Shown: positions 1-8,813, numbered from the stretch's first letter. The stretch: DNA of 64,000 nucleotides from Bifidobacterium sp. ESL0784 (GCF_029433295.1 NZ_JAQTHV010000001.1:248001-312000); one strand, 5' to 3'. Translations and numbers: made by a program. Notes: generated by a model from the sequence alone, not told the origin.

Positions 1-71
1 TTATCCGTTTGTGTGAGGAGTTGTTCATATATAGGGATGCCCCATTTGTGAATCTTATAGTGGCAATTAAC

Positions 72-101
72 GGCTCCACCACGTGTAGTTAGGTGGGGCT
101 G
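72..101. promoter_or_regulatory. Imperfect inverted repeat upstream of rhmD
   Basis: GCTCCACC at 73-80 faces GGTGGGGC at 92-99, about 55 bp upstream of the rhmD start. One position of the eight does not pair strictly. It could be an operator for the IclR regulator encoded two genes downstream, or an upstream terminator remnant; there is no T-run. Weak evidence. Confidence 0.3.
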
Positions 102-155
102 CGCAATACAGAACGGTATAGAGGCTGTTCTGAAACGTCTATGAAGGAGACAGAT

Positions 156-1382
156 ATGTCGCTAAAAGCAGCAATGAAGCTACCAACGATTACGGCGATC
201 AGAGCCTACAATATGGGTGGTGCCGCTGCCAAAGTCCATGGGCAAGGCGGTGGCGATTACCACGACCAGCCCAAGGGTCATTGGATCGACAATCATATTG
301 CGACCCCGATGAGCAAGTATAAGGAATATGAGCAGTCTCGTCAGTCCTTCGGCCTCAACGTGCTGGGCACGCTGGTGGTTGTAGTTGAGGCTTCCGACGG
401 TACCAAAGGTTTTGCTATTTCAACGGCAGGGCAGGTTGGCTGCTTCATCGTCGAGAAGCACCTGAACCGTTTTGTTGAGGGCAAGCGTGTTGATCAGATC
501 AAGCTGATCCACGATCAGATGATTAATTCCACTTGGTTCTACTCCGGTGGCGGCGGTGTCGTGATGAACACGATTTCCTGCGTTGATTTGGCGCTGTGGG
601 ATCTTTATGGCAAAGTCCTTGGGTTGCCTGTTTATAAGATCCTCGGGGGTGCGGTTCGCGACGAGATCCACTTCTACGCGACCGGCGATCGTCCGGATCT
701 CGCTAAGGGACTGGGCTTCATCGGTGGAAAGATGACGACGCATTGGAGCTCTGCTTTCGGGGATGAAGGCATCCAGAAAGATATTGCGCGTCTTAAAGAT
801 ATGCGCGAGAAGGTCGGCGATGATTTCTGGCTGATGTTCGATTGCTGGATGAGCCAGGACGTTAATTACGCTACGAAGCTTGCCAAAGCAGCTGAACCTT
901 ATAACCTCAAGTGGCTGGAAGAATCCTTCCCGCCGGCTGACGTTGAGAGCTATCGTAAGCTCAAGGCCAATATGCCGAAGGGCATGATGATGACCACGGG
1001 TGAACACACTGGTAATCTCAGCTCGTTCAAGGAACTGTGCGAGGCAGGAGTTGACATTCTGCAGCCCGATGTCGGTTGGTGCGGTGGCATCACCTCGCTG
1101 TGCGAGATCGCTGCCTTGGCGAAGTCGCATGGTCAGCTGGTGGTTCCTCATGGCTCCTCAGTGTATTCGCACCATGCGGTCATCACCTTCACGAACACGC
1201 CGTTCAGCGAGATGCTCATGGTTGCTCCGAAGGCCGATCACATTCGTCCGCAGTTCGACCCGGTCCTCATTGGTGAGCCCGTGCCTCATGACGGCATCAT
1301 CACCGCCGAAGAACTCGACAAGCCTGGCTTCGGCGTTGAGCTGAACACCGAGTGCCCGCTCGAGCGTCCTTACACGCACTGA
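156..1382 (+). CDS. rhmD: L-rhamnonate dehydratase (enolase superfamily)
   Basis: Predicted to dehydrate L-rhamnonate to 2-keto-3-deoxy-L-rhamnonate in the cytoplasm. The 408-residue product has the mandelate racemase/enolase fold and resembles the E. coli RhmD sequence (YfaW) as I remember it along the whole length, with similar [14 protein letters not shown] and [10 protein letters not shown] segments. Metal ligands are visible as D229 (FDCWM), E255 (LEES) and E283 (GEH), and the catalytic base as H332. An in-frame start exists 63 bp upstream, but ATG 156 has an AAGGAGA ribosome site five bases away and fits the family length. The next gene, rhmA, supplies the following step, which supports the specificity. 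Substrate was not tested here; related acid-sugar dehydratases are the alternative. Confidence 0.9.
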   Translation: MSLKAAMKLPTITAIRAYNMGGAAAKVHGQGGGDYHDQPKGHWIDNHIATPMSKYKEYEQSRQSFGLNVLGTLVVVVEASDGTKGFAISTAGQVGCFIVEKHLNRFVEGKRVDQIKLIHDQMINSTWFYSGGGGVVMNTISCVDLALWDLYGKVLGLPVYKILGGAVRDEIHFYATGDRPDLAKGLGFIGGKMTTHWSSAFGDEGIQKDIARLKDMREKVGDDFWLMFDCWMSQDVNYATKLAKAAEPYNLKWLEESFPPADVESYRKLKANMPKGMMMTTGEHTGNLSSFKELCEAGVDILQPDVGWCGGITSLCEIAALAKSHGQLVVPHGSSVYSHHAVITFTNTPFSEMLMVAPKADHIRPQFDPVLIGEPVPHDGIITAEELDKPGFGVELNTECPLERPYTH

Positions 1383-1441
1383 TTTGCGTTTGGGCGTCAT
1401 CTGAAGGTAGATGAGATAAATTTTATAGGAAAGGAAAACCC

Positions 1442-2212
1442 GTGGAATATACAAATCCACATAACGCCTTCAAGGAGGCGTTGAAAAGCGACCGGAAACT
1501 GTTGGGCCTGTGGCTCGCATTCGGGTCGGCGACCGCTGCTGAAATCTCAGCGGATGCCGGGTTCGATTGGGTATTGGTCGATGGCGAACATGGTCCGAAC
1601 GACCTGACGACCATTCTCGACCAGTTGCGCGCCCTTTATGGGTATCCGGTCAATCCGATCGTGCGACCGGCTAACTCCGATCCTGTGCTCATCAAGCAAG
1701 TCCTCGACCTTGGCGCCCAGACCTTGTTGTTGCCGATGGTCAACACTCGAGAACAAGCCGAAACAATGGTTCGCGCCGCTCACTACGCCCCAGAAGGCTT
1801 CCGAGGTGTAGGCGCGTCTTTGGCTCGCTCCGGGCGTTGGGGGCGGATTTCCGATTACATGCGCGTTGCCGCCGATGACATTTGCGTCTTGGTGCAAGTG
1901 GAGACCAAGGAAGCACTTGCGAATGTGGATGAGATCGCCTCCGTCGATGGCATTGATGGCGTGTTCGTCGGACCGGCCGATTTGTCGGCTTCCCTTGGTC
2001 ATCCAGACGATGCCGAGAATCCAGATGTCCAAAAGTCAATCCACCATGCTTTTGATGTGATTGCTTCGCATGGCAAGGCTATAGGATCACTGGCTTTCGA
2101 CACTGATCTCGCCAAGAAGTATTTTGACTGGGGAGCTAATTTCGTCGCAGTTGCGGGGGACACCGATCTTTATGTGCATGCCCTGAGCGAGGAACTTGAG
2201 CAGTTCCGGTAG
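1442..2212 (+). CDS. rhmA: 2-keto-3-deoxy-L-rhamnonate aldolase (HpcH/HpaI family)
   Basis: Class II, metal-dependent aldolase that should cleave 2-keto-3-deoxy-L-rhamnonate to pyruvate and L-lactaldehyde. The 256-residue protein shows H50 in DGEH, R75, E154 (VQVE) and D180 (GPAD), the base, substrate arginine and Mg ligands known for the HpcH/HpaI family. The segments IDGVFVGPADLSASLG and WGANFVAV resemble E. coli RhmA (YfaU). The start is GTG, preceded by an AGGAAAGG stretch. It lies 59 bp after rhmD, so the two are probably co-transcribed. The lactaldehyde product would need a reductase or dehydrogenase that is not in this window. Confidence 0.88.
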   Translation: MEYTNPHNAFKEALKSDRKLLGLWLAFGSATAAEISADAGFDWVLVDGEHGPNDLTTILDQLRALYGYPVNPIVRPANSDPVLIKQVLDLGAQTLLLPMVNTREQAETMVRAAHYAPEGFRGVGASLARSGRWGRISDYMRVAADDICVLVQVETKEALANVDEIASVDGIDGVFVGPADLSASLGHPDDAENPDVQKSIHHAFDVIASHGKAIGSLAFDTDLAKKYFDWGANFVAVAGDTDLYVHALSEELEQFR

Positions 2213-2263
2213 TCGTGGAGTCATCAATGTCTGTCGGAAGTCAATAAGTTCTAGTCACGGAAT

Positions 2264-2297
2264 ATGGCCGTTGCGGTTTTGCTGCACGGCCATTTTC
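2264..2297 (+). terminator. Terminator-like hairpin after rhmA
   Basis: ATGGCCGT (2264-2271) pairs with ACGGCCAT (2286-2293), and a short T-rich run follows. It lies between the end of rhmA and the IclR gene and probably ends or attenuates the rhmDA transcript. Confidence 0.55.
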
Positions 2298-2339
2298 TGT
2301 ATCGTGTTCGAACGTTTATTGGATAAAAATGGCGATATT

Positions 2340-3149
2340 ATGGATTATATGGATGGTAATGAAGCTCCAGCAGGAACACAGACGTTAATGCATGGAATCG
2401 CCGTGTTGAGGGCGGTGTCAGACGGAGCCAGGAACCTCAAGGAGATTGTGGCCTCCACTCATTTGAACCGAAGCACGGCCCATAGATTGGTACAGGCTTT
2501 GTGCAGTGAACGTTTTCTGAGAGATGAAGGCAGAAGCGGCCTGAGCTTGGGGCCAGCTCTTATCGAGTTGGGGTTTAAGGCCCGCGACAGCATCTCGATA
2601 CAGGAAGTCGCTCGCCCATATCTCGTCGATTTGGGTCACGAGACGAAAGACACGATTCACTTAGCTATAGAGGATGGCGGGAGCGTGCTTTATCTTGACA
2701 AGATACATGGCCAACGAGGTGTGGAGATTCGTTCGTGGCCTGGCTGCCGGATGCCGTTGACCTATACTGGCATCGGCAAGGCGCTTCTCATCGATGATTC
2801 CAAGCGTTGGACTTCTCAATATTTGCAGGACAGGAGCCTGCAAGACCGTTCGCCCGAACACGATTATGCCAATGCCAACATTTTTGCGAATGCGATGGCA
2901 AAGTTCGCAAGACAAGGGTTCGCATACGACCTCGAGGAGAACCAAAAGTACATACGTTGCGTGGGGGCACCCATCAAAGGGGTTAATGGCAAGATTATCG
3001 CGGCTATATCGATTTCCGCGATTGCCACGTTTATGCCGACTGAGCGTATGCGCAAGCTGGGAGTGCGTATCAAGCAATATGCCAAGGAGATTTCTGAAGA
3101 GATGGGATATAGGATTTCAGACGATATCTCTACAAAGTCGGAATCCTGA
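2340..3149 (+). CDS. IclR-family transcriptional regulator
   Basis: About 269 residues. An N-terminal winged helix-turn-helix (segment HLNRSTAHRLVQAL, roughly residues 39-52) is followed by the IclR effector-binding domain (VARPYLVDLG, GVEIRSWPG, the G-GKALL segment and GAPI..G, roughly 90-260). The family binds operators as dimers and senses small organic acids. E. coli rhm genes are controlled by an IclR-type regulator, so this is probably the rhamnonate regulator (inference). The open frame extends back into rhmA, but ATG 2340 or ATG 2349 fits the family start; neither has a strong ribosome site, so the start is uncertain by a few codons. Confidence 0.82.
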   Translation: MDYMDGNEAPAGTQTLMHGIAVLRAVSDGARNLKEIVASTHLNRSTAHRLVQALCSERFLRDEGRSGLSLGPALIELGFKARDSISIQEVARPYLVDLGHETKDTIHLAIEDGGSVLYLDKIHGQRGVEIRSWPGCRMPLTYTGIGKALLIDDSKRWTSQYLQDRSLQDRSPEHDYANANIFANAMAKFARQGFAYDLEENQKYIRCVGAPIKGVNGKIIAAISISAIATFMPTERMRKLGVRIKQYAKEISEEMGYRISDDISTKSES

Positions 3150-3163
3150 GTTTGGCCTTCCTC

Positions 3164-3169
3164 TATAAT
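3164..3169 (+). promoter_or_regulatory. Possible -10 box upstream of the HAD gene
   Basis: A perfect TATAAT lies 137 bp before the HAD phosphatase start, just after the IclR gene ends. No good -35 hexamer is visible at 16-18 bp, so support is partial. Confidence 0.3.
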
Positions 3170-3305
3170 GGTTTGTCACGTGCAGAATTATAGGGAAACT
3201 GCTAAAGAGAATCGTTCACAGGTTTGTGGGTAGTTGCTTTTGACGGTTAGCCGGTTTTCGATGTTTTGTGCGTCAGCAAAACGATTTGAGAACGAATTAG
3301 GTTAG

Positions 3306-4211
3306 ATGATGGTACTGCATTCGGCAAATGATAAGTCTGGCTCGACTCTGCTCAAAGCCGTGCTTTGGGATATGGACGGCACATTGATCGACTCGGAGCC
3401 TTACTGGCACCAGGTCGAAATGGACATTGCGCGCGAGCATGGCGGCTATTGGAGTGAGGATATCGGCTGGACCTGCTCGGGCAAGCCGGTGCCACAGGTC
3501 GCTCAGCTCATGATTGACAAAGGTACCAAACTGCCGGTCTGCGAAGTGCAGCGGCTCATGATCGAAGGTGTGGCCCGCAAGGAAGCGGAGCATATGCCAT
3601 GGATTGCAGGTGTTGAGGACGTGCTGCGTTCACTGGTCGCTGCCGGCATCCCCTCGGTCCTGGTCACGGCGTCGCCTCGGCGCATGGCCGAGAATTTGGT
3701 GCGCCAGGCTCCGCAAGGCGCGTTCGTCGGCTATGTTTGCGGCGAGGATGAGCTGCCGAAAAAGCCGAATCCCGCGCCGTACCTTGCCGCTGCAAAGATT
3801 GTAGGTGTCAAGGTTCCGGAAGGGATTCTGACGGCAAACGGTATGGCGGCCCGGACAGACGATGGCGCTACCAGCCATACCGGCATTTCGTCTCGTATAT
3901 CGGATTCCGATAGTCTCGGCAACGTGGATAGTCGCAATATTTCTGCTTCTCGCCGTTTTGCGGAATCCGCGGATGATACACGGTTGGCTGCTTTTCACCG
4001 GGAAATGGCGAGATGCGTAGCCCTCGAGGATTCGATGACCGGCCTCGAGTCCGCGGCTGCCTCCGGCGCGACGACGATAGCCCAAACCGGTTTTATCGGA
4101 ACGGACACGTCTGCCGGCCCCCAGTTCGCCTCGATCGATAGTTACGAAAGTCTTACCGCGGAATCGCTTGAACGTTATGTCGAGCAGCGGCTGGCAACTA
4201 TGGAAGATTGA
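3306..4211 (+). CDS. HAD-superfamily phosphatase/phosphoglucomutase-like protein
   Basis: Haloacid dehalogenase-type hydrolase, 301 residues. Motif I is WDMDGT with D22 (nucleophile) and D24 (acid). Motif II is the Thr of VLVTAS near 121, motif III is Lys near 153 (PKKPNP), and motif IV is E241-D242 (ALEDS). The cap domain sits between motifs I and II, as in beta-phosphoglucomutase-like subfamily proteins. Between motifs III and IV there is an unusual hydrophilic, Ser/Asp/Arg-rich stretch of about 60 residues (roughly 173-236) where relatives usually have only a short loop. Substrate unknown, probably a small phosphorylated metabolite. ATG 3306 is followed directly by a second in-frame ATG. 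Confidence 0.85.
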   Translation: MMVLHSANDKSGSTLLKAVLWDMDGTLIDSEPYWHQVEMDIAREHGGYWSEDIGWTCSGKPVPQVAQLMIDKGTKLPVCEVQRLMIEGVARKEAEHMPWIAGVEDVLRSLVAAGIPSVLVTASPRRMAENLVRQAPQGAFVGYVCGEDELPKKPNPAPYLAAAKIVGVKVPEGILTANGMAARTDDGATSHTGISSRISDSDSLGNVDSRNISASRRFAESADDTRLAAFHREMARCVALEDSMTGLESAAASGATTIAQTGFIGTDTSAGPQFASIDSYESLTAESLERYVEQRLATMED

Positions 4212-4242
4212 AAAAGGGCTTCCGGAAAATCCCGGAAACCCT
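4211..4242 (-). terminator. Rho-independent terminator of tRNA-Ala
   Basis: Read on the minus strand, AGGG-TTTCCGG and CCGGAA-GCCCT form a hairpin around a short A/T loop, directly followed by TTTTT. It begins six bases beyond the 3' end of the tRNA gene. Confidence 0.85.
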
Positions 4243-4247
4243 GCTTG

Positions 4248-4320
4248 TGGAGCTGATGGTAATCGAAACCACGACCTCTTCGATGCGAACGAAGCGCTCT
4301 ACCAACTGAGCTACAGCCCC
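4248..4320 (-). tRNA. tRNA-Ala (anticodon CGC)
   Basis: A 73-base cloverleaf can be drawn on the minus strand. The acceptor arm GGGGCTG/CAGCTCC contains a G3-U70 pair, the alanine identity element. The D arm is GCTC/GAGC, the anticodon arm CTTCG/CGAAG has loop TTCGCAT with CGC at positions 34-36, and the T arm is GTGGT/ACCAT with loop TTCGATT. The discriminator base is A, and CCA is not encoded. The HAD gene ends just beyond the terminator on the other strand, so the two transcripts converge. Confidence 0.95.
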
Positions 4321-4535
4321 ATGTCTTTGAGTTCGTCGCTCAAGACAACGTTACATATTCTAGTACAACCCAATCCCAAGCACAATCTGGCGCGTTGGCG
4401 AAGCGGTGCCGGCCATGGATTGGCGGAATATAGCAGTTTATATTTTTGCACCATAAATAGGCCTCTAGGCCGGTGTCAGTGGTTTGTTCATGGCGCAAAC
4501 AGTGAACGCGATGTGCAGGCCTGACCGCTGTTTTA

Positions 4536-5501
4536 TCAGGCCAGCAAGGCCTCGGCGGTTTTTTGGTCGGTGACAAGGGCGGAGATGAGATGCCCGACCA
4601 GACAGGCATGGATGGCGTTGACTTTCGCGGCACCCCAGGCTACCCCGATGACCATTGGTATTTTTTTGAGTCGTCCGAAATCGATGGAGATCGTGCGCTC
4701 GTAAAGGTCGGAATGGACGAGATTGCCTTCCGCGTCGATGAGATGGCCGCAGATGTGCCCCACGACGCCGCGCTGGTGCAGGGTTCGGGCGGTGGCGGGA
4801 TCCACGTATTCATCGAAAATGTGGCCCAGCCGGTCTTCGGTGGCGGCACCGACCCCCACGATGGCGATATCGGCCCCTCCCCCGAGTGCGAGAACTGTGG
4901 CGATTTGTGGTTCCTTACGCATGCTGTTGGCGATTTTCGCGTTTGAAAGAATCATTGGCACGGGCAGGGCAGTGAAAGTGCCTCCGAGCCTGCTGGCGAG
5001 CATGCGGCAGATGTCGGGGGAGTCGATCATCGGGTTGTCGGGGCTCAGAGCGCCGATCATCTGCGCGACGTTGGATTTTGGCCATTCGCAAATCGGCATT
5101 TCATGCACCGTTGCCGCCACGGCCCGCCCGTTGGAGACAGTGACCAGCGAATCAGGCTTGCAAAGTTCGCAGAACAGCGCCGCCGCGTATCTCGGTACGA
5201 CCTGGCCCGAGCTTTCGCCGTCGTTCACCGTTGCCACGCGCACATGTTTGAGCCCGAATTTGCGTTCCAGCTTCTGCTCGAGCTCACGAATGCGTTCCAA
5301 TTCATGGCCGATGGAAATATGGACCATCCCCGAGTCCCTTGATTCCTTGAGCAGCCGCGAGACGGTGGGGCGGGAGTAGCCGATATCGCGAGCGATTTGG
5401 GCCTGCGTCTTGTTTTCCAGATAATAGGACCGCGCCACGCGCAGCACGAGTTCGATATGCTGCCGTGATGAGCTGGTTGCCAATGATTCGTCGCTGAACA
5501 T
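4536..5501 (-). CDS. SorC/DeoR-type sugar-responsive regulator
   Basis: 321 residues. The N-terminal helix-turn-helix (KTQAQIARDIGYSRPTVSRLL, roughly residues 31-51) is followed by a long sugar-phosphate-binding domain with the SorC-family segments LVTVSNGRAV, GVGA and GVVGHICG near the C-terminus. The family usually senses a phosphorylated pathway intermediate. The gene is divergent from the lactonase-led ula-like cluster. Its start codon lies inside a perfect TGAACATATGTTCA palindrome repeated 94 bp away, so autoregulation and control of the divergent operon are likely (inference). No strong ribosome site precedes ATG 5501. Confidence 0.85.
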   Translation of the reverse strand: MFSDESLATSSSRQHIELVLRVARSYYLENKTQAQIARDIGYSRPTVSRLLKESRDSGMVHISIGHELERIRELEQKLERKFGLKHVRVATVNDGESSGQVVPRYAAALFCELCKPDSLVTVSNGRAVAATVHEMPICEWPKSNVAQMIGALSPDNPMIDSPDICRMLASRLGGTFTALPVPMILSNAKIANSMRKEPQIATVLALGGGADIAIVGVGAATEDRLGHIFDEYVDPATARTLHQRGVVGHICGHLIDAEGNLVHSDLYERTISIDFGRLKKIPMVIGVAWGAAKVNAIHACLVGHLISALVTDQKTAEALLA

Positions 5502-5508
5502 ATGTTCA
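5495..5508. promoter_or_regulatory. Palindromic operator 1, TGAACATATGTTCA
   Basis: Perfect 14-bp palindrome that includes the start codon of the SorC-type gene. An identical copy lies at 5589-5602, 94 bp away start to start, close to nine helical turns. This geometry suits looping by a tetrameric regulator, which is typical of SorC proteins. Assignment to this regulator is an inference. Confidence 0.7.
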
Positions 5509-5588
5509 TCTTATCACATTTTAATAAGTTTTATATTGATTTTCTTGAGATTTTTAATATATTGGGAAATTTTTGTAGTACTTCTTGA

Positions 5589-5602
5589 TGAACATATGTT
5601 CA
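5589..5602. promoter_or_regulatory. Palindromic operator 2, TGAACATATGTTCA
   Basis: Second copy of the palindrome, here extended by one matching base on each side (16 bp). It sits 229 bp before the lactonase start, in the divergent promoter region. Confidence 0.7.
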
Positions 5603-5830
5603 TGGATAGGCGAGTTATTCCGTCGATAATCGCATATCGTAAAAACCGAAACGCAGTGGACGAGATTGCAAAAGTTCCGTGGCTTCGATTTGTCGCTTCG
5701 AAAGTCTGCAATCCGGACGAATCCGTTGCGTAAGGAATTGCGAGTGACCGGCAGCCGGCCGTGAATATTCGGCGGCAGACAGTCGGCAATCCACAAATCA
5801 ACAGTTGGCGAATCAAACAAGGAGTTAACA

Positions 5831-6820
5831 ATGTCGTTTGCACGTACGATTCTGGGCGATGTCGATCCGAGCACCCTCGGTGTGGTCGACGCCCACGACC
5901 ATCTCATCCGCGTCGGCGCCGGCGAGGTCTACATCGATGGCGATCATCAGCTCGATTCCGTCGAAAAGGCCGAGGAGGAGGCCACCCGCTTCGCCGAGGC
6001 CTCAAAGAAGTGGAGCAAGTACGGCGGCACCATCGTCGATATGTGCCCCATCAACTGCGGCCGTGACCCTGCCAAGCTTGTCGAGGTCGCCAAGAACGTC
6101 AAGGACCTGAAGGTCATCGGTGCCACCGGCTTCCATCGCGAGCACGTCTATCTGGAAACCCAGTCGCACTGGGTCAACCGCTATTCCGTCGACCAGATCA
6201 CCGAACTCGTGATTGCCGACATCCGCGAGGGCGTCGACCAGAACGATTACACTGGCCCATTCGTCAACCGCACGCCATACAAGGCCGGCGTCATCAAGGT
6301 CGGCACCGCTTACGGTGCAATCACCCCGTTCGAGCACAAGTGCCTCGAGGCCGCTGCCGCTGCCGCCATCGAGACCGGCGCTCCGGTCAACACGCATACC
6401 ACTTACGGCACCTGTGGCCTCGAGCAGGCCCAGGAGCTCCTGAAGCAGGGCGTGCCTGCCGACCAGATCGCCATCGGCCATATCCAGCGCAACGCCGATA
6501 TTTATTACCTCGAGAAGATTCTTGACCTGGGCGTCTACCTCGAGATCGACGGCACCAACCGCATCAAGTACCAGCCGGATTCCAACCGTATGAAGGAACT
6601 CGCCGCGTTTAAGAAGGATGGCTTCGAAGACCGCATCCTGCTTGGCACCGATTCCGGTAAGCGCTCCTATCAGAAGGCCTATGGCTCCGTCTCCGGCGTG
6701 GATTACAACCCCGCCGTCGACGGTCCGCGCATGATCGACGAGGGCTTCGACCCTGAGTACGTCGACAAGCTCCTGATCAAGAACGCCGCCAAGTTCTTCA
6801 CCTTCAAGAAGGAAGGCTGA
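5831..6820 (+). CDS. Phosphotriesterase-family lactonase
   Basis: 329-residue TIM-barrel metal hydrolase of the phosphotriesterase/COG1735 type. The binuclear site can be read off: H22 and H24 (AHDH), K156 (VIKVGT, the lysine carboxylated in the family), H189 (NTHT), H217 (IGHIQ) and D274 (GTDSG). Several COG1735 members are known to open furanose lactone 5-phosphates and occur beside ulaD/ulaE/ulaF genes, as here. The likely role is hydrolysis of a sugar-acid lactone or phospholactone at the start of the cluster, in place of the unrelated UlaG. The start has an AAGGAG site seven bases upstream. First gene of the operon; the next gene begins five bases after the stop codon. Confidence 0.85.
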   Translation: MSFARTILGDVDPSTLGVVDAHDHLIRVGAGEVYIDGDHQLDSVEKAEEEATRFAEASKKWSKYGGTIVDMCPINCGRDPAKLVEVAKNVKDLKVIGATGFHREHVYLETQSHWVNRYSVDQITELVIADIREGVDQNDYTGPFVNRTPYKAGVIKVGTAYGAITPFEHKCLEAAAAAAIETGAPVNTHTTYGTCGLEQAQELLKQGVPADQIAIGHIQRNADIYYLEKILDLGVYLEIDGTNRIKYQPDSNRMKELAAFKKDGFEDRILLGTDSGKRSYQKAYGSVSGVDYNPAVDGPRMIDEGFDPEYVDKLLIKNAAKFFTFKKEG

Positions 6821-6825
6821 GCGCG

Positions 6826-7494
6826 ATGGCAGAGAAATTGCAACGTCCGAAGCTGCAGATCGCTCTCGACACCACCGATATGCCGAGCGCCCTGCGCCCG
6901 TTGAATCAGGCGGTAAGTCAGATTGACGTCATCGAATGCGGCACGATCCTCATCATCGCCGAAGGTCTCAAGGCCGTACGCGAGGTGCGTGCTCTCTATC
7001 CGAACAAGACGATTCTGGCCGACGTGCGCATCGCCGAGGCCGGTGCCCTGATCGCCCGCAACTGCTTCGAAGCCGGAGCCAACTGGGTTTCGGTGGTGGC
7101 CGGCGCTTCGATGACCACCGTCGAGCAGGTCGTCAAGGTCGCCAACGAGTTCGGCGGCGAAGTCCAGATCGAGCTCGGTGAGAAGTACGACCCGGAGCAG
7201 GCCCGTGAATGGCGTCGTTTGGGTGCCACGCAGGTCATCGTGCACCGCTCGCGTGACGCGGAAGTCGCCGGAAAGCTCACTTGGGGCCCCAACGACATCC
7301 AGCGCATCAAGGAGCTGCACGATATGGGCTTCATGGTCACCGTCACCGGCGGCGTGAAAGCCGACGACCTGCCGTTCTTCAAGGGTGCGCCGGTCGGGGT
7401 TATCATCTCCGGGCGTGGCATCGTGAAGGCCGACGATCCGCTGGCCGCCGCGAAGCATCTGCAGGACACCATCAGCGAGGTGTGGCCGCAATGA
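6826..7494 (+). CDS. UlaD-like decarboxylase homolog with altered active site
   Basis: 222-residue (beta/alpha)8 protein of the OMP decarboxylase superfamily. It resembles 3-keto-L-gulonate-6-phosphate decarboxylases: LQIALD, ECGT, FEAGANWVSV, IVHRSRDAE and VTGGV all appear. E116, H140 and R143 correspond to E112, H136 and R139 of E. coli UlaD. The hallmark DxKxxD motif is D66-V-R68-I-A-E71 here, so the catalytic lysine is Arg and the second aspartate is Glu. The enzyme may act on another substrate or in another manner (see findings). It is followed by a UlaE homolog whose ATG overlaps this stop, so the two are translationally coupled. Confidence 0.8.
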   Translation: MAEKLQRPKLQIALDTTDMPSALRPLNQAVSQIDVIECGTILIIAEGLKAVREVRALYPNKTILADVRIAEAGALIARNCFEAGANWVSVVAGASMTTVEQVVKVANEFGGEVQIELGEKYDPEQAREWRRLGATQVIVHRSRDAEVAGKLTWGPNDIQRIKELHDMGFMVTVTGGVKADDLPFFKGAPVGVIISGRGIVKADDPLAAAKHLQDTISEVWPQ

Positions 7495-8342
7495 GCACCG
7501 TCAGGCTTGGCATCTACGAGAAGGCGCTCAAGCATACCGACGACTGGGATTCGTTCTTCGTCCAGGTGCGCGACGGCGGGTTCATGTTCATGGACATCTC
7601 CGTCGATGAGTCGCCCGAGCGTATGGCCCGTCTTAATTGGTCGCCGGCTCAGGCTCGTGAATTCCGAGCCGCGGCCGACCGCCAAGGCGTGCAGATTGGG
7701 GGCATGTGCCTGAGCTGCCATCGCAAGGTGGGGCCGGGTTCCGCCGATCCGAAAGTCCGCCAGGAAGCCGACGATATCTTCCGCAAGGCTATCGACCTTT
7801 GCCATGAGGCCGGTATCCCTGTGGTGCAGGTCGCCGGGTATTACGCCTATTACGAGGAGCCGGACGTCGGACAGCGTGCCCGTTACGTCGATTCCCTGCG
7901 CCGAGCGGCCTCGTATGCCGCGCAGGCCGGTGTGATGCTGGGTATCGAGAACGTCGATGGCAACGATGTCACTTCGATCACCAAGGGTCTCGCGATTTGC
8001 GATGAGATTCATTCGCAATGGCTGACGATGTACCCCGATATCGGCAACCTCGCCGAGCAGCAGCTCGATACCACTTCGGAACTGCGGGCCGGGGAAGGCC
8101 GGATGCTTGCCATCCACGTCAAGGACGTGCTGCCAGGCCAGCCGCGCCGCATCCCCATGGGCACCGGAGTCACCGATTTCGCCGCCGCATTCAAGGAGCT
8201 CAAGCGGCAGGATTGGTCCGGCCGGATGATGCTCGAGATGTGGAACGACGATGCTCCGAATTCCAGCGAGATCAGCTCCGCGGCCCGTCAGAAGGTCGCC
8301 GGTTGGCTGGCCGATGCCGGCATCGATGTCGCTTCGCGCTGA
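7491..8342 (+). CDS. ulaE: L-ribulose/L-xylulose-5-phosphate 3-epimerase (UlaE-like)
   Basis: 283-residue TIM-barrel sugar-phosphate 3-epimerase, which would turn L-xylulose 5-phosphate into L-ribulose 5-phosphate. The start LGIYEKAL, the SVDES and MCLSCHR segments and YPDIGNL resemble E. coli UlaE. Metal ligands appear as Glu in GIENVDG, Asp in YPDIGN, His in AIHVKD and Glu in LEMWND. The open frame runs further upstream inside the preceding gene, but ATG 7491 overlaps the previous stop as ATGA and gives the family length. UlaF, the partner 4-epimerase, lies 3.3 kb downstream. Confidence 0.88.
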   Translation: MSTVRLGIYEKALKHTDDWDSFFVQVRDGGFMFMDISVDESPERMARLNWSPAQAREFRAAADRQGVQIGGMCLSCHRKVGPGSADPKVRQEADDIFRKAIDLCHEAGIPVVQVAGYYAYYEEPDVGQRARYVDSLRRAASYAAQAGVMLGIENVDGNDVTSITKGLAICDEIHSQWLTMYPDIGNLAEQQLDTTSELRAGEGRMLAIHVKDVLPGQPRRIPMGTGVTDFAAAFKELKRQDWSGRMMLEMWNDDAPNSSEISSAARQKVAGWLADAGIDVASR

Positions 8343-8383
8343 CGGTTTGTCGTTTCCTGCGTCGTGTGGCTCGAAGCAAAACG

Positions 8384-8401
8384 TTGCGAAACATGTCGCA
8401 A
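8384..8401. promoter_or_regulatory. Inverted repeat TTGCGA-N6-TCGCAA
   Basis: Perfect 6+6 inverted repeat with a 6-bp spacer, 42 bp after the ulaE stop. There is no T-run, so an operator is more likely than a terminator. Cognate regulator unknown. Confidence 0.4.
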
Positions 8402-8813
8402 TGGACGAATTAACATAATTGAATAATTATAATTAAATACAACTGATTGTGGTGATGGATTTGTGGTCTGCCGCTTTGATGCCGCAAATTCATCACCGCG
8501 ATCGGAAACAACGAAACAGACGGCTTGCGCCTGGCGCTGATACCGGTGCCAAGGCAGGTCTGTTGCGCTGATACATAACTTCATGGTTCTGCACTCGTGA
8601 TTGTGGTCGGATGCAGCTTCGCCGTTGTCTGCGTCAACTGAAGGATATAGGTCAACGGTTTTCGGTTCGGCCGTGTTTGCGTGACACGGCTGCAGCCCGA
8701 AATGACGGTTCGGAAGGTGTCGGTTTCCTGTTCCTTGCGCAAAACGCAAAATCCGGCAACGTCCGAATCGTCGTGATATCAGCCTGTCGGAAATTCGGCG
8801 GGAAAAGAGGCGT

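Noticed and set aside
4321..4535. Another copy of the dispersed repeat near 4.4 kb
   Set aside because: GCCATGGATTGGCGGAATATA has only scattered matches to the element and no inverted partner.
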